Positions 55,541 to 64,000 of a DNA stretch of 64,000 nt are shown in pieces. The notes beneath the pieces are model-generated. The model ran no database searches. It had not been told where the DNA came from and saw nothing but the letters and a program-made list of their open reading frames with translations. Position 1 is the stretch's first letter. Each line of letters starts with the position of its first letter. The translations under genes and the position numbers were made by a program. Source of the DNA: Planctomycetota bacterium (GTDB taxonomy: Bacteria > Planctomycetota > B15-G4); assembly GCA_029259695.1 (NCBI GenBank), contig JAJDEQ010000183.1, forward strand, positions 1 to 64,000. Reading direction: 5' to 3'.

Positions 55541-58500
55541 TCAGCCGTCGACGGCCGGTTTGTCCTCGGCGCTCACCGTGATCGGCGTGGCCTCGGCCAC
55601 GGCGGCCGCGGGTGAGGGCTCCGCCGCCGGCTCCGCGCCGGCTCCGGCGCCGCTGCCCTGGGTGGCGGTGGCGTGGGGGAGATTCGCGAGCCGCTTCTCG
55701 AACAACCATTGAGCGCGTTCTCGCCAGCGGTGATCCCGGTCACCCTTCACCAGGATGTACTGGATGATGTCGTGGGCCATCTCGAGGTTGCCCGACGCGT
55801 ACGCGATCCCGGCCACGGTGTAGAACGTGTCGTCGTCCAGCAGCGGGGAACGCTCGACGGCGCGGTAGCGGCGGATCGCATCCTCCGCGTGACCGAGCAG
55901 GTACTCCTCGGCGGCCAGGATCGTCACCGCCCAGGGCGGTGGCTGCACGGTGAAGGTGCGCCGGACGACCTCCGCGGCCTCGACCGGTTTGCCGAGCTGG
56001 TTGAAGTAGAGCTGGGCCAACGCCTTGGCCGACTGCTTGTCGGAGATGTCGATCAGGCTCAGCACTTCGAGGTAGCGCCGGGCGGTGTGCAGATTGCCCT
56101 CGGCCAGTTCGATGAACGCCAGCTCCTGGAAGCGGTTCTTCTCGCCGGCGTCGAGGCGCAGGGCCATGCGGTTCAGCTCGCGCGCGATGTCGATCAGGTC
56201 GTTGTTGCGTGCTGTGGCCGAGGCGCGCACCAGGATGTTGCTGCGCTCTCGCTCGGCCTCTGCGTCGCGTTGATCGACGGGGTGTCGCTTGAGGGAGGCG
56301 ATCAGCCGGTCGAGCACCTCGGCCACGCGTTCGGGCTTCCCGGTCCGAGCGCGGGCCAGCGCTTCGCCCACCTGGAACAGTGTCTCGTTGCGTTCGAACA
56401 ACTCGTCCATCATCACGGCGCTGCGGGTCGAGGGCGAGAAGTTCGCCGCGAGCGCGTCGGCGCAGATCGTCAGCAAGGCGCTGTCGGGTGAGTTGTCGAT
56501 GGCCGTGCGGATGTACGGCTCGGCCTGATCGAAGTTGTTCAGGTCGACGTGGGCCTGGATGATCCCGCTCAGCGCTTCGGGGGCATCCGGGTGTTGCTCC
56601 AGGTAGGCCGTGTAGTAGGGCAGGGCGCTGTCGGCGTACCCCCACTCGCGGAGCGTGTCGGCGAGCAGCAGGCGCACGTCGTCCCGCGAGCCGATCTCGG
56701 CCAGCTGGTAGGCCAGCGCCATGCCCCACTCACCCTGGTCGAGTCTGCGCGTGGTCTCCATGAACAGCCGCAGCGAGCGGACGTCCGGAAGGCCGTGGGC
56801 GCGCAGGTCTGCAGGCACGCCGATCAAGGGGCGCAGCAGGGTGAGCGCCTGCTCGTACTCGCCGTCGGCCAGGGCCTCCTCGATCAGGATCTGGCGGGGG
56901 AGCGTCATGGCCGGGATCAGCTGCGCCACTTCGCGCGCGAGGAAGGTGCGTTCGGTGCCCCAGAAGGGGCGCTCGCCCGTGAGCAACACGAGCATCAGCA
57001 GGTCGGAGGCGCGCTTGGCCGCCGCGGGGTCCTGGTTCACGAGCTGCAGGAAGGCCACGACGTCCCCCGCGGCGCGCGGGTACAGGCTCTGCGGCGCGGT
57101 CACGACCTGCGACGGCAGGACGTCGTCGATCCGGTCGATGGTGGGCGCGATGCGCAGCAGGGCGTCGAGCAGCTCGAGTTCGCGGGGCGGGAGCAGCCCG
57201 TAGGTCTGGAGTTCGCCCAGGCGCTTGTTCGGAGAGGCGTCCTGCAGCGTGCCGAAGCGCAGGATCCCGCTGCGTGCGAGCTGGCACAGCTCGACCAGGT
57301 CGCGCAGTTCGGGGGGCACCGTCTCGAGCCGCAGTTGCCGGCCTGCGAGGTCGATGTTGCCGGCGAGGGTCATCAGCAGGAAGCGGTCGAGCTGGGCGTA
57401 CTCGTCGTCGACGAGCGCCATCAGCTCGGTGGCTTCGTCCAGGCGTCCCAGGGCCAGGGCGGCGCGGACGAGCGGGCGCAGCGCCGGGCGGGCCGAGGGC
57501 AGGCTGCGCACGTCGGGGCCGAAGATGTCCAACAGCTCGGCGTGCAGGTTCGCGTCCAGCAAGCGCTCCGACAGCCAGGCCATCTGGTCCGGGAACAGGC
57601 TCGCCGCCAGGGGGCGCAGGCGCTCGACGGCGGCTTCGATCACGCCGGGCGCATCCTTGACCAGACCGAGTTCGAGGCCGACCAGCGCGAGATCGATGCT
57701 GTCCGGCGCGCGCTGGTAGAGGTTGCTGAGGATCGCATCGGCCGTGGCGTAGTCGCCGAGCGTGGCGGCCGCGCGGGCGGCCACCGTGAGCACGTCAAGC
57801 CGGTTGGAGAGGTCCTCCCAGCGCATGAGGCGGCGCACGAGATTGTCGGCGGCCTTGGCCTTGCCTTCGTCGAGCAGGGTGTCGACGTAGCGCACGGCGC
57901 CGACCCCCAGGGGGTCCTCGAGGATCATCTGCTTCAACAGGTCGGACGCGTCGCCGTCGCGGCCGAGGGCGATGTCGGTGCGCATGGCGAGGTCGAGCGC
58001 CTCGCCGTCGGTGGGGATCTCCTCCAGCACGGCGCGAAACGTCTTCGATGCCGAATCGAGCAAGCCCTCGCGCACCAGCACCCGCCCCAGCTGGAATGCG
58101 AACTCGTGCACTTCGGGGAGCAGCTCCGTCAGCTTGCGCAACTCGCTGCGTGCGGTCTTCAGGTGCCCGCGTGCGATCAACTCGGTCACGATCGCGTAGG
58201 AGAGGCCGGGGTCCTGGGGCCAGTGGAGCTGCACCGGGCTGTCGGCGATGGTGGAGGCGCTGGAGCGCCCGGTCTGGTAGCGCACGAACTGCGCCTCGCC
58301 GCGCTTGCTGCGCCACTCCTCGGCGTCGTCGACGATGGTCGAGGCGCGCCGATCCAGTCCCACGCCGTCGCGGCGCGCGCGGGAGAGCCGGTCGACGAGG
58401 GCGAGCCACTGGTCGAAGTCGGCGCGATCGCGCGCCGGCCGATGGAGGAGTTGCAGCGCGTCGTCGGCGGCCGCCTCGAGCCGACCGGCCTCGATGTGCT

Positions 58501-59872
58501 CCTCGATGCGCAGCTGGCGGGCCGTGGCGTCCCCTGGGTCCTCCACCAGGACGGCGTTCAGCGCATCGAGCTTGCGCCGGTCGCCGACCTCCGCGAACAG
58601 CGAGTACGACAGCATCAGGATCTGCTTGCGCCGCTCCGGGAAGAAGCGCACGCACGGAGGTCGGCTGGACATGGTGCCGAGGGCCACCGTGGCGAACGGT
58701 TCACGCATCAGTTCGCGCGCCGTCTCGGAGGTGCCCGAGGCGTAGTGGGCTGCGGCCTCCGCGAACTGGAACCAGAGCCGATCGTCCGGCGTGCGGTACG
58801 CCTTGCGATCATCGTCGACGTGCTCCAGGATCCAGTCCCAGTGCCCCGCCTTGACGCGTGCTTCGTAGGCGCTGTGGATGAAGCGCGAGGGGATCCACAG
58901 GTCGGCCTTCTGGAAGGCCGTGACCAGGGCGATGAAGGCCTCGGCGGCCTCGCCGTGATCCCCGATGGCCAGGCTGCACTCGGCTTGAGTCTCGAGGAAC
59001 TGGCGCCGCACCGGGGCGGGCAGGCCCTTCTCTTGCAAGGCGATGCCGGACTCGATGTGCGCGTCGTAGATGCGGCCCGAGCGAACGAGCATCTCGACGT
59101 AGGCGCTGCACACCGACTGATCGAAGCCGGCGAACTCCTTGTAGCCGGAGAGGATCTCGGCCGCTTGCACGAACATCTCCCGGGTCTTCTCCAACCGGTC
59201 GAAGAGCGTGCGCCGCGTGATCACGTCCCCGTCGGGGATCAGGGTGCTGACGATCGGTTCCGGATCGGGGTCGCCCCACAGATCGGTGAGGTACTCCTCG
59301 ATCATCGGGCCGACGTTGGCGCCGGTGTTGTCGAGGGAGACGACCTTGAAGTCCCGCAGGATGTCCTGCTTCTTCGAGACCGACCCGGAGTACAGAGCCA
59401 GGCCCACGTGCAGCTGGTGCACCGGGAGGTTGGGCTGGATCGCCACGATGTCCCGGGCGACCTCTACGGCTTCGTCGTAGCGACCGGCGTTGGTCAGGTA
59501 GACGCGTGCCATGCGCTTGGCCCGGATCCTCTCGGAGTCATCCGTGGTGGAGTCCGAGGCCAGCTTGAGCGAAGCCACGGCCTTGTCCCAGGCCTTGAGG
59601 TCGCGCCACGCCTCGGCCATCTCGATGTGCGCGTCGTACTTGTCGGGTGTGCGTTCGATCACCCGCTGGAGCAGCTCGAGCGCACTGCCGGGCGAGCCCG
59701 GGATGCCGTTGCGCGGATCCCCGAGGCGGATGTCCCGGGCCTTGAGGATGATCTGGGAGTCCTTGAGCTCGGCCGAGACGCTGAGCACGTAGCCCACACC
59801 GCCCACCAGGCCGAGTGCCAGCAACAGCAGCAGCCCGCGGCGCAGGTACCCTCGGTTGCGGCCGGCGAGCAT
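55541..59872 (-). CDS. Giant TPR-repeat protein, membrane-anchored, unknown function
   Basis: A 1,443-residue protein with a single membrane segment near the N-terminus (about 12-31, after a basic start), so most of it is expected outside the cytoplasm. Nearly all the remainder is TPR-like helical repeats, most clearly in the first 200 and last 450 residues (for example WDKAVASLKLA and FDQAEPYIRTA). The last ~50 residues are Ala/Pro/Glu-rich. It may be a scaffold for envelope or export complexes, similar in style to the PEP-CTERM-locus TPR lipoprotein PrsT, but it has no lipobox. GGGAGGAT precedes the ATG. It is 4 bp downstream of the histidine-kinase-like gene, and convergent with the polysaccharide cluster. 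Confidence 0.78.
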   Translation of the reverse strand: MLAGRNRGYLRRGLLLLLALGLVGGVGYVLSVSAELKDSQIILKARDIRLGDPRNGIPGSPGSALELLQRVIERTPDKYDAHIEMAEAWRDLKAWDKAVASLKLASDSTTDDSERIRAKRMARVYLTNAGRYDEAVEVARDIVAIQPNLPVHQLHVGLALYSGSVSKKQDILRDFKVVSLDNTGANVGPMIEEYLTDLWGDPDPEPIVSTLIPDGDVITRRTLFDRLEKTREMFVQAAEILSGYKEFAGFDQSVCSAYVEMLVRSGRIYDAHIESGIALQEKGLPAPVRRQFLETQAECSLAIGDHGEAAEAFIALVTAFQKADLWIPSRFIHSAYEARVKAGHWDWILEHVDDDRKAYRTPDDRLWFQFAEAAAHYASGTSETARELMREPFATVALGTMSSRPPCVRFFPERRKQILMLSYSLFAEVGDRRKLDALNAVLVEDPGDATARQLRIEEHIEAGRLEAAADDALQLLHRPARDRADFDQWLALVDRLSRARRDGVGLDRRASTIVDDAEEWRSKRGEAQFVRYQTGRSSASTIADSPVQLHWPQDPGLSYAIVTELIARGHLKTARSELRKLTELLPEVHEFAFQLGRVLVREGLLDSASKTFRAVLEEIPTDGEALDLAMRTDIALGRDGDASDLLKQMILEDPLGVGAVRYVDTLLDEGKAKAADNLVRRLMRWEDLSNRLDVLTVAARAAATLGDYATADAILSNLYQRAPDSIDLALVGLELGLVKDAPGVIEAAVERLRPLAASLFPDQMAWLSERLLDANLHAELLDIFGPDVRSLPSARPALRPLVRAALALGRLDEATELMALVDDEYAQLDRFLLMTLAGNIDLAGRQLRLETVPPELRDLVELCQLARSGILRFGTLQDASPNKRLGELQTYGLLPPRELELLDALLRIAPTIDRIDDVLPSQVVTAPQSLYPRAAGDVVAFLQLVNQDPAAAKRASDLLMLVLLTGERPFWGTERTFLAREVAQLIPAMTLPRQILIEEALADGEYEQALTLLRPLIGVPADLRAHGLPDVRSLRLFMETTRRLDQGEWGMALAYQLAEIGSRDDVRLLLADTLREWGYADSALPYYTAYLEQHPDAPEALSGIIQAHVDLNNFDQAEPYIRTAIDNSPDSALLTICADALAANFSPSTRSAVMMDELFERNETLFQVGEALARARTGKPERVAEVLDRLIASLKRHPVDQRDAEAERERSNILVRASATARNNDLIDIARELNRMALRLDAGEKNRFQELAFIELAEGNLHTARRYLEVLSLIDISDKQSAKALAQLYFNQLGKPVEAAEVVRRTFTVQPPPWAVTILAAEEYLLGHAEDAIRRYRAVERSPLLDDDTFYTVAGIAYASGNLEMAHDIIQYILVKGDRDHRWRERAQWLFEKRLANLPHATATQGSGAGAGAEPAAEPSPAAAVAEATPITVSAEDKPAVDG

Positions 59873-59876
59873 GTTC

Positions 59877-60905
59877 TCAGATCCTCCCGTTGGTCTCGGG
59901 GCCCGGGCTGCGAGGCAGCAGGGCTTCAACCAGCAGACCGTGGTCGGGTTTCCCGCGGGCGCGCATGTCTCCGTGGTGCCGGCGGAATACCGCCCGGGCC
60001 GAGCTGAGGCTCAGTCCTTCTCCCAGGCCGAGGGCCTGGCGCGCCCAGAGCGGGGTGAACAGGCGCGCGGACGCGTCGGGGGGCAGGCGCGGCACGCGCG
60101 CGCTCGATTCGATCGTCACGGTGTGGGCATCCAGGGGGCGGGCGCGGACGTGGAGCTGGTCCTGCTCCTCACCGGCGAGCAGCAGATACTGCCACACGTC
60201 GCTCAAGGCTCGGCCCACCAGGGGCGCCTCGGCATGCACCGCCTCGTCGCTGCAGCTGACGGCCACCCGGCCGGCGAGGTCGGGGCGGGCGCTGGCCAGG
60301 TGGCTGCGAGCCTCCTCGACGAGCGACGACAGGCGCGTCTCCTGGGCGGCCACCGGGCGGTGTTCGGAGGCCCCGGTCACGTCTCGCACGACCTCCTGGA
60401 TGCGGCGGCTGGACTGCTCGATGAGCGCGATCTCGTCGCGCACCGAAGCCAGGCGGTCGTCGTCCTTGAGCATCTGGAGTTGCAGCAGCAGCGAGGTGAG
60501 GGGGTTGCCGATCTCGTGGTTCAGGCCCGTGGCCAGATCGCTGAGCGCGCTCTCCTGGATCGGAGCGGAGAGGGCCCTGGCGCACCACCTGACCACATCG
60601 GTCAGGAAGAACGGCGTCGTGAGGACTCCGTCGCATTCGGCGGGTGCCTGACGCCCGGCGGCGCTGAGGGCCAGGATGCGCGTGGCCGGAAGCTCCAGCC
60701 GCAGGCGCTCGGCGGCCCCGATCAGGTCCTCGTCGGCGGCCCGCAGATCGAGCACCACGGCCGAGCGCGGGAACTCCCGGGCCACCTGCATGACCCCCTC
60801 GATCCGGTCGACGGAGTGGATCGTGACGCCGCTGCCGTGGAGGCCGGCTCGCAGCGCGGCCAGCAGGGCCGTGCCGGGTTCCGGCGAGAGCAGGATCACG
60901 CTCAT
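59877..60905 (-). CDS. Degenerate histidine-kinase-like protein with receiver-like N-terminus
   Basis: A 342-residue protein. Residues 1-~110 look like a receiver domain: VVLDLR places an Asp at 53, but the acidic pocket pair is missing (L-L-S-P-E-P). Residues ~115-180 form a HisKA-like helix pair with the H-box GLNHEIGNPLTSLLLQLQML (H130). The remaining region resembles an ATPase domain but lacks the N-box asparagine (QYLLLAG) and a D-x-G-x-G motif; only a G2-like GLGEGLSLSSARAVF remains. It is probably unable to bind ATP normally, and may be a phosphotransfer or scaffold protein. It precedes the giant TPR gene by 4 bp in the same direction. Confidence 0.7.
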   Translation of the reverse strand: MSVILLSPEPGTALLAALRAGLHGSGVTIHSVDRIEGVMQVAREFPRSAVVLDLRAADEDLIGAAERLRLELPATRILALSAAGRQAPAECDGVLTTPFFLTDVVRWCARALSAPIQESALSDLATGLNHEIGNPLTSLLLQLQMLKDDDRLASVRDEIALIEQSSRRIQEVVRDVTGASEHRPVAAQETRLSSLVEEARSHLASARPDLAGRVAVSCSDEAVHAEAPLVGRALSDVWQYLLLAGEEQDQLHVRARPLDAHTVTIESSARVPRLPPDASARLFTPLWARQALGLGEGLSLSSARAVFRRHHGDMRARGKPDHGLLVEALLPRSPGPETNGRI

Positions 60906-60912
60906 CAGGCTG

Positions 60913-60918
60913 ATGTTA
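60913..60918 (-). promoter_or_regulatory. Candidate -10 element for the histidine-kinase-like gene (leaderless arrangement)
   Basis: On the minus strand TAACAT lies seven bases before the ATG at 60905. The spacing resembles those before moaC and mnmG. No -35 is obvious and there is no Shine-Dalgarno sequence in the seven bases. Confidence 0.35.
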
Positions 60919-61108
60919 GCTCTCGTCTCGTGCCGATGCTTGTGATGGCGGGCCGGGCGGGGGACAATTTCCCGGCGGTATGCCAGGGCCACGCCGCGGT
61001 TCGGTCTCCAGGCCGGGCCGGGACACGGCTCGTGCTTCACCGCGCCTCCCCGGAAGGCACTCGGAGGCCGTCGTCCTGAATCCTCCTGCCCGGAGTGGAC
61101 ACGTCAGC

Positions 61109-62059
61109 GTGGTCAATCTGTCCGTCATCATTCCCGTCTTCAACGAAGAGGGGTCCATCGGCCCCTTGCTGGAGAACCTTGAAGCCACCCTCGACCGGAT
61201 CGATCGCCTCTCGGAGATCATCGTCGTCGACGATGGCAGCACCGACGAGACGGCGGCGGCACTGGACGATCACCGGCGCCGCAGCTCTCGCCTGCGGGTG
61301 CTGTTGCTGCGCCGCAACTTCGGCCAGACACCCGCCATGGCGGCGGGCTTCGACGCGGCCCGCGGCGAGGTCTTCGTGACCATGGACGGCGACGGCCAGA
61401 ACGACCCCGCGGACATCGCCGGCCTGCTGCAGGACCTGGACGAACAGGAGTACGACATCGTCAGCGGCTGGCGCCGTGACCGCGCCGACAGCTTCGTCTC
61501 GCGCACGCTGCCCTCCGTCACGGCCAACCGGCTGCTGTCCGAGATCACCGGCGTGCGCCTGCACGACTTCGGTTGCACGCTCAAGGCCTACCGCGCCTCC
61601 TTCATCCGGCGCGTGAACCTGTACTCCGACATGCACCGCTTCATCCCGGGGCTGGGCGCGGCCGTCGGCGCCCGCGTGGGTGAGCGCGTGGTGCGACACC
61701 ACCCGCGCCGCCAGGGCGTCTCGAAGTACGGCATCGGCCGCACCTACAAGCTGCTGACGGACATGTTCGTGTTGCGCATGCTGGTGCGCTTCGCCGGTCA
61801 ACCGCTGCACTACTTCGGACTGCTCGCCATCTTCATGTTCATGGCGTCTCTCGGCGCCACGTTCTTCGCGTTCGTCGACACGACCTCGATGCGACTCGTG
61901 AACTACTCCACCGTGGTCATGCCGTCGGTGGCGGTGCTCGGGTACTGCCTCTCGTTCTACTTCCTCATGATGGGGTTGCTGTGCGAACTGGGTCGACGCT
62001 GCAGTCCGCAGACCGAGTACATCCACACACCCATGGCCCGGATCGAGGAGTGGTCTTGA
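61109..62059 (+). CDS. Glycosyltransferase family 2, polyprenyl-phosphate sugar synthase-like (GtrB/DPM1-like)
   Basis: A 316-residue GT2 enzyme. The start NLSVIIPVFNEEGSIGPLLE, the nucleotide-binding D-D-G-S (41-44) and the metal motif D-G-D-G-Q-N-D-P (93-100) are all intact. The C-terminal part has two membrane segments (about 230-260 and 270-300), as in enzymes that load a sugar from NDP-sugar onto undecaprenyl phosphate at the inner leaflet. The GTG at 61109 fits the family start. A longer ATG frame from 60980 adds an Arg/Pro-rich extension. It overlaps the next GT2-like gene by 4 bp (TTGA). Confidence 0.87.
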   Translation: MVNLSVIIPVFNEEGSIGPLLENLEATLDRIDRLSEIIVVDDGSTDETAAALDDHRRRSSRLRVLLLRRNFGQTPAMAAGFDAARGEVFVTMDGDGQNDPADIAGLLQDLDEQEYDIVSGWRRDRADSFVSRTLPSVTANRLLSEITGVRLHDFGCTLKAYRASFIRRVNLYSDMHRFIPGLGAAVGARVGERVVRHHPRRQGVSKYGIGRTYKLLTDMFVLRMLVRFAGQPLHYFGLLAIFMFMASLGATFFAFVDTTSMRLVNYSTVVMPSVAVLGYCLSFYFLMMGLLCELGRRCSPQTEYIHTPMARIEEWS

Positions 62060-63180
62060 ACCCCGACGCAGCACGCAACGAAGCGACGCCCGGCGACGAG
62101 CCCGAGCGCGTCGAGCTGGGTGCGGTCCCGCCGTCGGCGCACGTGGACGTCAGCGCGGTGATCGCGCTGATGGACGATTGCCCGGAGCTCGAAGACATCA
62201 TCCGCCAGTACTCGGCCGAGTTCCGGGACCGGGGGGTCGCCTTCGAGTTCGTGCTGGTCCTGGACGGTCTCGGCGAGCGGCGCACCGCCGAGACGCGCGC
62301 ACGCCTGCCCGCGGGCGCCCCCGTGCGGCTCGTGATCTTCAACCAGCCGTTCGGTCCCGAGCGCGCCCTGGCCACCGGCTATCGCGAGGCCCGCGGCGGG
62401 TTCGTGGTCTCCCTGCCGTCCTACATGCAGCTCGATCCGGGCGACATCCACCGGGTGCTCGATGCGCTCTCGGGTGACTACGACCTGGTCGCGGGCTGGC
62501 GCGTGCCGCGCGTGGACCCCTGGACCAACCGGCTGCAATCCTGGATCTACAACCGGTTGATGAGTTCCTTCACGGGTGTCGACCTGCACGACCTGAACTG
62601 CGGACTGACGGGCATGCGGCGCCACGTGATCGACGAGGTCCTGGTCGAGGGCAACGTCTCGCGCTTCCTGCCCGTGCTGGCCCACCGCCAGGGCTTCCGG
62701 GTGGGTGAGGTGCGCGTGCGACACCTGCGCGAGAAGGGCCGTGCCGGCTTCTTCGGGCTGGGCGTCTACGTGCGCCGCGTGCTCGACGTCGTCGCGCTGT
62801 TGTTCATCACGCGTTTCACGCGCAAGCCGCTGCGCTTCTTCGGTGTGGCCGGCGGCCTGTGCGTGCTGCTCGGCGTCGCCATCTGCGGCTACCTCGGCTT
62901 CGACTACATGCTCGGCCTGAGCGTCGTCGGTGATCCACGCAACCGGGCCTCGCTGGTGATCGGCGTGGCGCTGATCGTGCTCGGCGTGAACATCTTCTCG
63001 ATCGGGCTCGTGGGCGAGATCATCATCTTCACCAACGCGCGTCACGTGCGGGACTACACCCTGGAGCGCGAACTGGGCCCCGGCCTGCCGCCCGCGAGCG
63101 AAGGCCGGGCGGCCCCGCCGCGCGAGGCGGCTCCGGCCGCGGGTGACCGCGCGACGAGCACCTCCGGCGGTGAGGAATGA
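62056..63180 (+). CDS. GT2-fold paralogue with degenerate catalytic motifs (pseudo-glycosyltransferase)
   Basis: A 374-residue protein with the same layout as its upstream neighbour: GT2-like domain, then two membrane segments (about 270-295 and 305-330). The key positions have changed. The D-D-G-S equivalent reads V-L-D-G-L-G-E (about 68-73), and the D-x-D-containing motif is S-L-P-S-Y-M-Q-L-D-P (about 119-128). Downstream structure such as GWRVPRVDPWTNRLQSWIYN, NCGLTGMRR and FRVGEVRVRHLREKGRAGFF is well kept. It may have lost transferase activity while keeping a partner role. Probable TTG start overlapping the upstream stop; GAGGA lies 7 bases before it. Ala/Pro/Gly-rich C-terminal tail. 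Confidence 0.75.
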   Translation: MNPDAARNEATPGDEPERVELGAVPPSAHVDVSAVIALMDDCPELEDIIRQYSAEFRDRGVAFEFVLVLDGLGERRTAETRARLPAGAPVRLVIFNQPFGPERALATGYREARGGFVVSLPSYMQLDPGDIHRVLDALSGDYDLVAGWRVPRVDPWTNRLQSWIYNRLMSSFTGVDLHDLNCGLTGMRRHVIDEVLVEGNVSRFLPVLAHRQGFRVGEVRVRHLREKGRAGFFGLGVYVRRVLDVVALLFITRFTRKPLRFFGVAGGLCVLLGVAICGYLGFDYMLGLSVVGDPRNRASLVIGVALIVLGVNIFSIGLVGEIIIFTNARHVRDYTLERELGPGLPPASEGRAAPPREAAPAAGDRATSTSGGEE

Positions 63181-64000
63181 GCCGCAGCGTTCGTTGGCTG
63201 CTCGTCCTCGCGGTGACGTTGGGGGCGGTCGTGAGGTTGCTCCATCTCGGTCGCTGGAGCATCGACGGGGACGAACTCTACAGCTGGTACGACGTGCAGA
63301 CGATCCTCGCCGGCGAGGCCTGGCCCGAGGGCGTGCGCAGCCACCCGCTGGCGTACCTGGGCATGGCCCTGTCGGTGTGGCTCGGTGGCCTCGACGAATG
63401 GGTGCTGCGGGTCTTCCCGGCACTTTGTGGCTGTCTGGCCGTGGCGTCCCTGGCCTGGATGCGCCCTGACGCCGTGCCGCGCGGTGCAGCGCTCCTGGCG
63501 GCGTGGCTGGCCGCACTCTCGCCCTGGCTCGTCTATCACGCCCAGACGGCGCGCTTCTACGGTCCGCTCCTGCTGTTCTCGTGCTGGGCGACGCTGTGGG
63601 CCGTGCCGGGGCGCGGCCGTCGCCCGCTGGCGAGCGGCCTGGCCTTCGCCGCCGCCGTGCTGTGTCACCCGTCGGCCCTGCTGTTGGGGCCGATCATGGT
63701 GCTGCCCTGGTGGCGGTCCTCGAGCGGGCGCTCCCGGACGGGCCTGGTCACCGTGGGCCTCGCCCTGGTGGGCGGCGCGGCCTGGATGGCGAGCGGCAGC
63801 GACGTGGTCCGTGACGCGCTCACGCGCAGCACGCTGTCCGACTACGGCGCGCGGCAGTTCGCCCTGGGCCTGGGCTACAACGTGGGCCCGGGAACCGGTC
63901 TGTTGGCGCTCGTGGGAGTCATCGGGTGGTGGGTCGGCCGCGAGTCCCCCTGGGGCTGGCTGACGGCGGCGGCCGCCGTCCCCGTGGCCGTGCTGTTCGC
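63177..64000 (+). CDS. GT-C glycosyltransferase, family 39-like, 3' end beyond window
   Basis: The frame is open from the ATG at 63177 to the window end (274 codons), so the product is incomplete. An N-terminal membrane segment (about 5-25) is followed by the first-loop acidic pair in WSIDGDELYSW, and SPWLVYHAQTARFYGPLLL matches the arginine-containing motif of ArnT/PMT-type enzymes. These use polyprenyl-phosphate sugars on the outer face of the membrane. That fits the upstream GtrB-like gene, which could make the donor. GAGGA precedes the ATG, which overlaps the previous stop by 4 bp. Confidence 0.85.
   Translation, partial: MSRSVRWLLVLAVTLGAVVRLLHLGRWSIDGDELYSWYDVQTILAGEAWPEGVRSHPLAYLGMALSVWLGGLDEWVLRVFPALCGCLAVASLAWMRPDAVPRGAALLAAWLAALSPWLVYHAQTARFYGPLLLFSCWATLWAVPGRGRRPLASGLAFAAAVLCHPSALLLGPIMVLPWWRSSSGRSRTGLVTVGLALVGGAAWMASGSDVVRDALTRSTLSDYGARQFALGLGYNVGPGTGLLALVGVIGWWVGRESPWGWLTAAAAVPVAVLF

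Noticed and set aside
56549-60007. A very long open frame on the plus strand opposite the giant TPR gene
   Set aside because: Its translation is Gln/Gly/Arg/Val-rich and without recognisable domains. It is the expected mirror of a high-GC gene with G/C-ending codons. The minus-strand frame has a signal/anchor, TPR motifs and a ribosome-binding site.

Overview
The window is uniformly high in G+C, gene-dense and free of rRNA, tRNA, insertion-sequence, CRISPR or prophage signals. It looks like a stretch of bacterial chromosome, not a mobile island. Several features fit Planctomycetota best: a TPR protein fused to two RNA polymerase alpha-CTD modules, Lys/Ala/Pro 'histone H1-like' tails on unrelated proteins, a Minf_1886-family gene, DxDxDG calcium-type loops inserted in membrane and secreted proteins, and many giant TPR proteins. 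This assignment is an inference from gene content recalled from memory; no database was searched.

Layout. 1-2343 (minus): ABC ATPase, five-haem cytochrome and the start of a lipoprotein. 2405-9500: mnmG (plus), overlapping convergently with ruvA and its upstream TPR/alpha-CTD gene (minus), then murA and ffh (plus). 9600-15691: a translation-centred plus-strand run of rpsP, an H1-tailed degenerate HhH protein, maf, a DUF192 lipoprotein, rpmE, prfA, an acidic/basic membrane protein and prmC. It ends in a perfect hairpin facing a minus-strand PilZ gene. 16441-26968: ssb, moaD, moaE (separated by seven 18-bp tandem repeats), an aminotransferase, a TPR metallopeptidase, a DnaA-like protein, tmk, holB, a Minf_1886 gene and an AI-2E-type permease. 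A GC hairpin then separates this run from a minus-strand S41 protease. 29521-35322: moaC and mogA, an unknown membrane pair, then efp-accB-accC.

35379-55516 is a long plus-strand cell-envelope polysaccharide block. A FecR-like exported protein is followed by nucleotide-sugar genes (UDP-xylose synthase, glmS, two epimerases, rmlA, rmlD, rmlB). Next come export and length control (Wza-like lipoprotein, Wzz/GumC-like protein), glycosyltransferases, an O-antigen-ligase-like polymerase, an asparagine-synthase-type amidotransferase and a polysaccharide deacetylase. Many of these resemble subfamilies normally found with exosortase A/PEP-CTERM systems, but no exosortase is visible here. Opposite this block lie a 1,443-residue TPR protein and a degenerate histidine-kinase-like gene (minus). 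After them a plus-strand trio begins: a canonical GT2, a GT2 paralogue that has lost its metal motif, and a GT-C (family 39-like) gene cut by the window end.

Neighbouring genes commonly overlap by 4 bp (ATGA, GTGA, TTGA), and GTG or TTG starts are frequent, so most clusters are probably co-transcribed and translationally coupled. The least ordinary items are the H1-tailed proteins (10022 and 33364), the DnaA homologue without the DnaA-box motif, the alpha-CTD fusion, the active/inactive GT2 pair, the calcium-loop insertions and the 18-bp repeat between moaD and moaE.
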